A stretch of DNA of 55,533 nucleotides, taken from positions 1 to 55,533 of the forward strand of contig DATMES010000068.1 of NCBI GenBank assembly GCA_035556555.1, given 5' to 3'. Shown here in pieces: positions 51,577-55,533 of the stretch. Positions within the stretch are counted from its first letter, which is position 1. Each line of letters starts with the position of its first letter. The translations under genes and the position numbers were made by a program. A model generated the notes under the pieces. The model saw only the letters and a list, made by a program, of their open reading frames with translations. It ran no database searches and was not told the origin of the DNA. The stretch comes from Frankiaceae bacterium (GTDB taxonomy: Bacteria; Actinomycetota; Actinomycetes; BP-191).

Positions 51577-52259
51577 ACCCGGACGCCGCGGGAGCGCAGG
51601 AACGGGATCGGGTTGATCGTCCCGCTCCCGATCCGGACCTCGAAGTGCAGGTGCGGGCCGGTGGAGCGGCCCTCGGAGCCGACGTACGCGATGACCTGGC
51701 CGGCCGAGACGCGCTGGCCCTGGCGGACGACGGTGCGGGACATGTGGCCGTACGCCGTCGTGTGGCCGGTCGCGTGCTTGATGGTGACGAGGCGGCCGTA
51801 GCCGCTCTGCGGGCCGGCGAACGACACGTAGCCGGCCGCGGCGGCGAAGATCGGGGAGCCGTACGACGCGCCGAAGTCGATGCCGCGGTGCATCCGGCCC
51901 CAGCGCATGCCGTAGCCGGAGGTCAGGGAGCCGCCGCAGGGGCGGACCCAGCGCGCCACGGGGGCTGCCTTGCGGACGGCTGCGCGCGACGCGCGCTTGG
52001 CGGGCTTCTTCGCGGGAGCCTTGCGGACGACGCTCTTGTGCGTGGCCGGCGCGACGACCGCGCCCCGCTCGGGGACCTCGACGACGGCCGTGCTCGCGAA
52101 CGGCGCCACCCCGGCCAGGGAGGCGGTCGACGCACCCGGCGCCGACACCTCGTGGCCCACCACGGCGAGCGCGACGGCGACGGCGAGCGGCACGAGTAGG
52201 CCCGCGCGACGGACGACGCGGGGCACGGCGTGCCGGACGAACAGCGGGCGAGAGCGCAC
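51573..52259 (-). CDS. Exported M23 peptidase (LytM domain)
   Basis: The product has about 228 residues from GTG 52259, with GGAAGG upstream. One N-terminal membrane or signal helix (GLLVPLAVAVALAVVGHEVS) is followed by a Lys/Arg/Ala-rich linker (VVRKAPAKKPAKRASRAAVR) that may bind wall polymers. The M23 domain follows with zinc ligands in GMRWGRMHRGIDFGA (HxxxD) and STGPHLHFEVRI (HxH), and a catalytic His in TAYGHMSRTV. M23 enzymes cut peptide cross-links in peptidoglycan. The reading frame is open further upstream, but the promoter at 52362-52390 supports this start. Confidence 0.87.
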   Translation of the reverse strand: MRSRPLFVRHAVPRVVRRAGLLVPLAVAVALAVVGHEVSAPGASTASLAGVAPFASTAVVEVPERGAVVAPATHKSVVRKAPAKKPAKRASRAAVRKAAPVARWVRPCGGSLTSGYGMRWGRMHRGIDFGASYGSPIFAAAAGYVSFAGPQSGYGRLVTIKHATGHTTAYGHMSRTVVRQGQRVSAGQVIAYVGSEGRSTGPHLHFEVRIGSGTINPIPFLRSRGVRV

Positions 52260-52361
52260 GCGAAAGAGCCTTCCGATCAAGGGACTGCGGGCGATGCGGC
52301 CACCGGACCAACCCCCGGGCGACCTGCGACAGCGCCGCCCCCAGGGCGACGCCGTGACCCA

Positions 52362-52390
52362 ACTGTAACCAGCGAACGGTTTAGGGCCAA
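52362..52390 (-). promoter_or_regulatory. Promoter of the M23 peptidase gene
   Basis: On the minus strand, TTGGCC (52385-52390) and TACAGT (52362-52367) are separated by 17 bp. Transcription would start near 52355, leaving a GC-rich leader of about 96 bases. I looked for the c-di-AMP (ydaO) riboswitch common before wall hydrolases and did not find its conserved blocks. Confidence 0.55.
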
Positions 52391-52457
52391 ATCCGTCCGC
52401 TTTGCGCGGGTTGCTACCGGGGGCCAACCCGGCGGCGTACGCAGGTAGTCCCTGGTG

Positions 52458-53105
52458 TTACGACTGTCGCGTCGCGGTGAGTTCCACGGTGTGCGGGCTG
52501 GTCTCGCCGAGGTGGGCGAAGATCGTGCCCGAGATGGCGGTGGTGGCGTTCTCCGGCTCGACGTCGCTGGTGCGCTTCCACCCCTGGTCGAACATCGCGA
52601 GGACCATCGTCCGCACGGGGTCCGGGTCGTCGGAGGGCGCGAGGTAGACGCGCTCGATGGTCGGGCAGCCGCGCCGGCAGAACCGGTCGCCGTGCGACTC
52701 CTCGCTGATGACCTTGAAGCCGGGCGGCAGCTCGATGCTGTCGAGCCGGTGGCGTACCTGCGGCAGCGTCGGCTTCACGTGCGCCAGCGTGTTGTACGCC
52801 AGCAGTCCCATGGCCGTGGAGACGCCCAGGATGACGAGGAGGGCGTTGCGGCGGGCGCGGCTCAGCGTGCGCCTGGCGCCCCACGCGGTCGCGCCGACGG
52901 AGGCCGCGACGATGGCGATCGGGAAGCCCCTGTGCACGATGCGGGGGTTGGCGAGGAAGCCGAGGGCGAGCCACCCCCCGACGACCGCGACGATCCACGC
53001 GGCGACGAGGGTGAGCAGGCCGATGATGATGCCGCGCTGCGCGCTCGGGTCCTTGTCAGGGACGGTGAGGTCGTACGACAGCGCCCCCACGCGTTCGACT
53101 TCCAT
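52458..53105 (-). CDS. Membrane protein of unknown function, 215 aa
   Basis: ATG 53105 begins a protein with about three helices (GIIIGLLTLVAAWIVAVVGG; FPIAIVAASVGATAW; ALLVILGVSTAMGLLAYNTL) and a soluble C-terminal domain of about 110 residues (LPPGFKVISEESHGDRFCRR with GCPTIERVYLAPS). The C-x-x-x-C in FCRRGC could form a disulfide if the domain is outside. No family is recognised. It is on the same strand as the lipase gene, 21 bp downstream of its end. Confidence 0.7.
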   Translation of the reverse strand: MEVERVGALSYDLTVPDKDPSAQRGIIIGLLTLVAAWIVAVVGGWLALGFLANPRIVHRGFPIAIVAASVGATAWGARRTLSRARRNALLVILGVSTAMGLLAYNTLAHVKPTLPQVRHRLDSIELPPGFKVISEESHGDRFCRRGCPTIERVYLAPSDDPDPVRTMVLAMFDQGWKRTSDVEPENATTAISGTIFAHLGETSPHTVELTATRQS

Positions 53106-53126
53106 GGCCGCACCGTAGCGCGGCTG

Positions 53127-54056
53127 TCACCCGCCTTTTCGGGCTCTCGCGCTCCGCGTGACCTGATCGTTGCGCGGCGGCTTCGGCGGCGGCGGGGTGG
53201 TGAGGGGCGACACGATCGCGGTCCCCTCGGGGTCGAGGTGCGCGAACGTCCCCACGATCTCCCGTACGACCCGCCCGTCGATGGGCAGCGACAGGTGCCC
53301 GACGCCGCGCACGAACACGTTCCTGGCCCGCAGGTCGGGGTGGTCGAGCCGCGCCGAGCGCTTGGGCACGACCATCGCGTCGAGGTCGCTCCACACGCAG
53401 ACGAAGCGCGTACGGCATCCCGGCGCCGGCTCGGCGAGCTCCTCGACGACCGCGGAGCCAGGACGCAGCTGCGCGACGGCGCGGCCCAGCATGAGGTGGG
53501 CCGCGCGGGTGCCCGAGTGCGGCGTGCCGAGGGTGGCGAGCGTGTGCACGCGCTCGTCGCCGCCGAGGCGCTGCACGTAGTAGCGCGCGACCAGCCCGCC
53601 CATGCTGTGGCCCACGACGTGCACGCGCTCGTAGCCGGTGTCCTCGCAGAGGCGTTCGACGACCTGGCCGAGCCGGGCGGCGGCCTTGGGTACGTCGTGC
53701 GTGAGGATCGAGTAGTTCATCGTCACGACCCGCCCGAACCCCTTGCGCTGTAGGTGCCTGCGCAGCAGCGTGAAGATCGAGCGGTTGTCGACCCAGCCGT
53801 GCAGCAGCAGGATCGGCGTGCCCGCGGCCTCGACGTCGCCGAGCACCAGCCCGCGCTGCACCGGCGAGAGCCGGTCGAGGGTGTGGTGGGGGAGCGCCAG
53901 CTCGGTCTTCTCGCGGAGGTAGCCCAGGGGGTACGTCGCCAGGTGGGCGGCGGTCCACGCCGACTCGACGACCACGCCGCGTACGCCGCTCGGGGAGAGC
54001 ATCGTCCGGGCGCCACGGCGTACCGACCCCGTGGCCCGCCCGAGCGCGTCGCGCAT
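53127..54056 (-). CDS. Alpha/beta-hydrolase, triacylglycerol lipase-like
   Basis: The 309-residue protein has the oxyanion loop TPILLLHGWVDNRSI, nucleophile elbow VHVVGHSMGGLVARYYVQRL, a TLGTPHSGT motif common in LipA/EstA-type lipases, and a late His in VRGVGHLSLPI; the acid is probably Asp in WSDLDAMVVP. No cleaved signal is obvious (MRDALGRATGSVRRGARTML), so it may be cytoplasmic or membrane-associated. It probably hydrolyses lipids or esters. The C-terminus is a Pro/Arg-rich tail. Confidence 0.85.
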   Translation of the reverse strand: MRDALGRATGSVRRGARTMLSPSGVRGVVVESAWTAAHLATYPLGYLREKTELALPHHTLDRLSPVQRGLVLGDVEAAGTPILLLHGWVDNRSIFTLLRRHLQRKGFGRVVTMNYSILTHDVPKAAARLGQVVERLCEDTGYERVHVVGHSMGGLVARYYVQRLGGDERVHTLATLGTPHSGTRAAHLMLGRAVAQLRPGSAVVEELAEPAPGCRTRFVCVWSDLDAMVVPKRSARLDHPDLRARNVFVRGVGHLSLPIDGRVVREIVGTFAHLDPEGTAIVSPLTTPPPPKPPRNDQVTRSARARKGG

Positions 54057-54065
54057 GGTTGGACG

Positions 54066-54629
54066 TTACAGCCCGGTGGGCGGCTCGGGGTCCGTGGGCC
54101 GCCACGGCGCGTCGCACGGCGGCAGCGGCTCCGACTGGCCGCCCACCTGGATGGTCTTGGTGCGGTCGACGTAGACGCGGCCGCTCGCGGCGCGCACGGC
54201 CCACAGCGTGAGGCCGTCGCCGCTGTCGGAACGTCCCTCGGCGTCGTACCGCCGGGAGTCCGGCCCCACCCACCCGCCGTCGGCGGGGCAGAACGACACC
54301 GCGCCCGCGATCGCGGTCAGCCCGGTGCGCCGGTCGATCCAGCCCTGGCCGTCGGGCAGCGGGCGTACGTCCTGCTCGGGGTAGTCGGACAGGCGCCCCT
54401 CGTCGCGGTACGGCCTGCCGGGGACGTTGGGGCGGGTGAGCACGAACGCGACCGCCGCGACCGCCAGCAACGCCGCCGCGCCGAGCGCCGCGAGGACCCA
54501 CGGCAGGCCGAGCTGGGCGCGGATGATGAGCTTGCGGTTGGCCGCCTTGCGGGGCAGGTAGCCGTACCGCTCGCCGGTCTCCGGGTCGACAGGTACGCCG
54601 CCGCCGACGGGGACGATGGGGTCGTTCAC
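54066..54629 (-). CDS. Single-span membrane protein, faintly Rieske-like
   Basis: The product has 187 residues from GTG 54629, which overlaps the stop of the AccA-like gene. A cytoplasmic N-terminus (VPVDPETGERYGYLPRKAAN) is followed by one helix at about 43-66 and an external domain with FCPADGGWVGPDSRRYDAEG and VRAASGRVYVDRT. This ending recalls Rieske domains, but the C-x-H ligand pairs are missing, so no iron-sulfur cluster is expected. Function is unknown. Confidence 0.65.
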   Translation of the reverse strand: MNDPIVPVGGGVPVDPETGERYGYLPRKAANRKLIIRAQLGLPWVLAALGAAALLAVAAVAFVLTRPNVPGRPYRDEGRLSDYPEQDVRPLPDGQGWIDRRTGLTAIAGAVSFCPADGGWVGPDSRRYDAEGRSDSGDGLTLWAVRAASGRVYVDRTKTIQVGGQSEPLPPCDAPWRPTDPEPPTGL

Positions 54630-55330
54630 GTCAGCGTCCCCGGGAGAGGCGCGGACCAGCGGCGCTCGCGGTCCTGGCGGCGTACGGCGGGGTCGCCGGC
54701 GAGGAGCTCGGCGGCGTGGCCGGCGACCACGATCGCGAAGCCCTCGTCGTCCGGCTCCGGCGCCGGCGCGTCCGCGAAGCCCAGCGCGAGCAGGTCCACG
54801 GGGCGCAGCCGCAGGCGCTTGGCGGTCGCGCCCGGTGTCGTACGCAGGGCCGCGGCGGCGGCCTCGGGGCCGAGTGCGGCGAAGTACGAGCCCGGCGTCA
54901 CGAGCACCCTGTCCGCGGCGCTGACGGCGAGCGCGCCGCCGCTGCCGCCCTCGCCCGTGACGACGGCGAGCGTGGGCGCGGGGCAGGCGAGGAGGGCGTC
55001 CATCGTGTCGGCGATCGCGCCGGCCACGCCGCCCGCCTCCGCGGCCGCGCCGGGCTCCGCGCCGGGGGTGTCCACGAGCGTGACGAGCACGCGGCCCAGG
55101 CTGCCCGCGAGGCGGGCGGCGCGCTGCACGAGGCGGTAGCCGTTCGGCGTCGGCCTGCCGGACCGGTCGGCCGCGACCGCGACGACGACGGCGGGCGTAC
55201 CGCCGAGGTCTCCTACGACGGCGCGGACCGAGGTGTCGCCGCCGTCGGCGCGGAGGTCGACGCCGTCAGGGACCAGCCTGTCGAGCAGCGCGCTGCCGCT
55301 CGGCCGGTCGGCCCGGCGAGCGCGGGCCAC
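54626..55330 (-). CDS. AccA-like acyl-CoA carboxyltransferase fragment or stand-alone subunit
   Basis: The product has 234 residues from GTG 55330, with GGGGAGGAG upstream. It matches the AccA/carboxyltransferase alpha half: VTLVDTPGAEPGAAAEAGGV, LAVVTGEGGSGGALAVSAAD and YFAALGPEAAAAALRTTPG. Carboxyltransferases move CO2 from biotin to acyl-CoA. Actinobacterial forms are often fused beta-alpha proteins of about 490 residues, but here the beta half is absent from the window. An interspersed repeat lies 22 bp upstream of the start, so either the gene is a stand-alone alpha subunit or a fused gene has been split by the repeat. Confidence 0.75.
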   Translation of the reverse strand: MARARRADRPSGSALLDRLVPDGVDLRADGGDTSVRAVVGDLGGTPAVVVAVAADRSGRPTPNGYRLVQRAARLAGSLGRVLVTLVDTPGAEPGAAAEAGGVAGAIADTMDALLACPAPTLAVVTGEGGSGGALAVSAADRVLVTPGSYFAALGPEAAAAALRTTPGATAKRLRLRPVDLLALGFADAPAPEPDDEGFAIVVAGHAAELLAGDPAVRRQDRERRWSAPLPGTLT

Positions 55331-55351
55331 CTGCTCCTCCCCCTCACTGTC

Positions 55352-55417
55352 CGCAACCGGGTTGCGGTCCGTGCGGGGAAAAGACGCATTGCGCAACCCG
55401 GAGCCTTTTCCATCCTG
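55352..55417. repeat. Composite repeat, copy 5: block B joined to one arm
   Basis: CCGCAACCGGGTTGCGGTCC begins block B (55351-55391), directly followed by the arm CGCAACCCGGAGCCTTTTCC (55392-55417, ending CATCCTG). Relative to copy 2, block B is in the opposite orientation to the arm. The second arm and core are not found before the window ends. No gene is seen in 55331-55533; CGCTCCAG/CTGGAGCG near 55430-55466 is another inverted repeat. Confidence 0.68.
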
Positions 55418-55533
55418 GCTCGGCCAGGACGCTCCAGCACGCTGCGCCGCAGGCATCTCAGCGCTGGAGCGCAGTAAGGGGGCTCGTGCACCCAGTTGAC
55501 GCACCGGCACGCGCTGCCGCGCGGCCGATCCGG

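Noticed and set aside
52260-52445. c-di-AMP (ydaO) riboswitch before the M23 peptidase gene
   Set aside because: The conserved blocks around GACAGCTAACC and the paired G-rich segments are missing. The region reads as a promoter plus a short GC-rich leader.

Overview
The window is very GC-rich, bacterial and gene-dense, with many GTG/TTG starts, stop/start overlaps of the ATGA/GTGA type and several -10 boxes placed 6-10 bases before the start codon (leaderless style). The gene set (WhiB-family WhiD, BldM, SigD with its RsdA-like anti-sigma factor, DUF5319, GuaB and GuaB3 in a row, PcrA, LppX-type lipoprotein) marks an actinobacterium. The order whiD - (TPR gene) - bldM - sigD - rsdA - DUF5319 - guaB - guaB3 combines what is known around whiD/bldM/guaB in Streptomyces with what is known around whiB3/sigD/guaB2/guaB3 in Mycobacterium. 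I cannot name the genus. I see no rRNA, tRNA, CRISPR array, phage or intact transposase.

Layout. 1-1.1 kb: a vapBC-like pair whose toxin is C-terminally short, followed by a lipoprotein. 1.1-8.3 kb: a regulatory hub with an M15 peptidase lipoprotein, whiD, a CarH/LitR-like B12-binding MerR regulator with 11-bp direct-repeat operators, a 162-bp palindromic element, then TPR protein - pseudo-histidine-kinase - BldM, and sigD-rsdA. 8.6-18.9 kb: Lgt-like protein, DUF5319, purine genes guaB, guaB3 and guaA, and two related secreted proteins. 19-31 kb: secreted and hypothetical proteins, a REC-PAS-GGDEF-EAL protein, a histidine kinase/response regulator pair, an LppX-like lipoprotein and a heterodimeric ABC exporter. 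31-35 kb: trypsin-like protease, an M48-like protein without its metal site, an EamA transporter and a PIG-L deacetylase. 35-47 kb: two more membrane GGDEF-EAL proteins flanking a subtilase with a repeated tail that is translationally coupled to a membrane histidine kinase, and a pyruvoyl-dependent arginine decarboxylase operon. 47-55.5 kb: lepB, pcrA, a membrane-protein/HTH operon with tandem palindromic operators, an M23 peptidase, a lipase, membrane proteins and an AccA-like carboxyltransferase fragment.

Themes. Developmental and redox regulators (WhiD, BldM, SigD) sit with three complete GGDEF-EAL proteins, each with an intact cyclase motif, I-site and EAL motif, so c-di-GMP signalling is prominent. 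In Streptomyces c-di-GMP acts through BldD and WhiG, and two WhiG/FliA-type promoter-like sequences lie in front of the bldM operon here. Intergenic spaces carry at least three families of palindromic or inverted repeats, which appear to be the main mobile or structural elements in the window.
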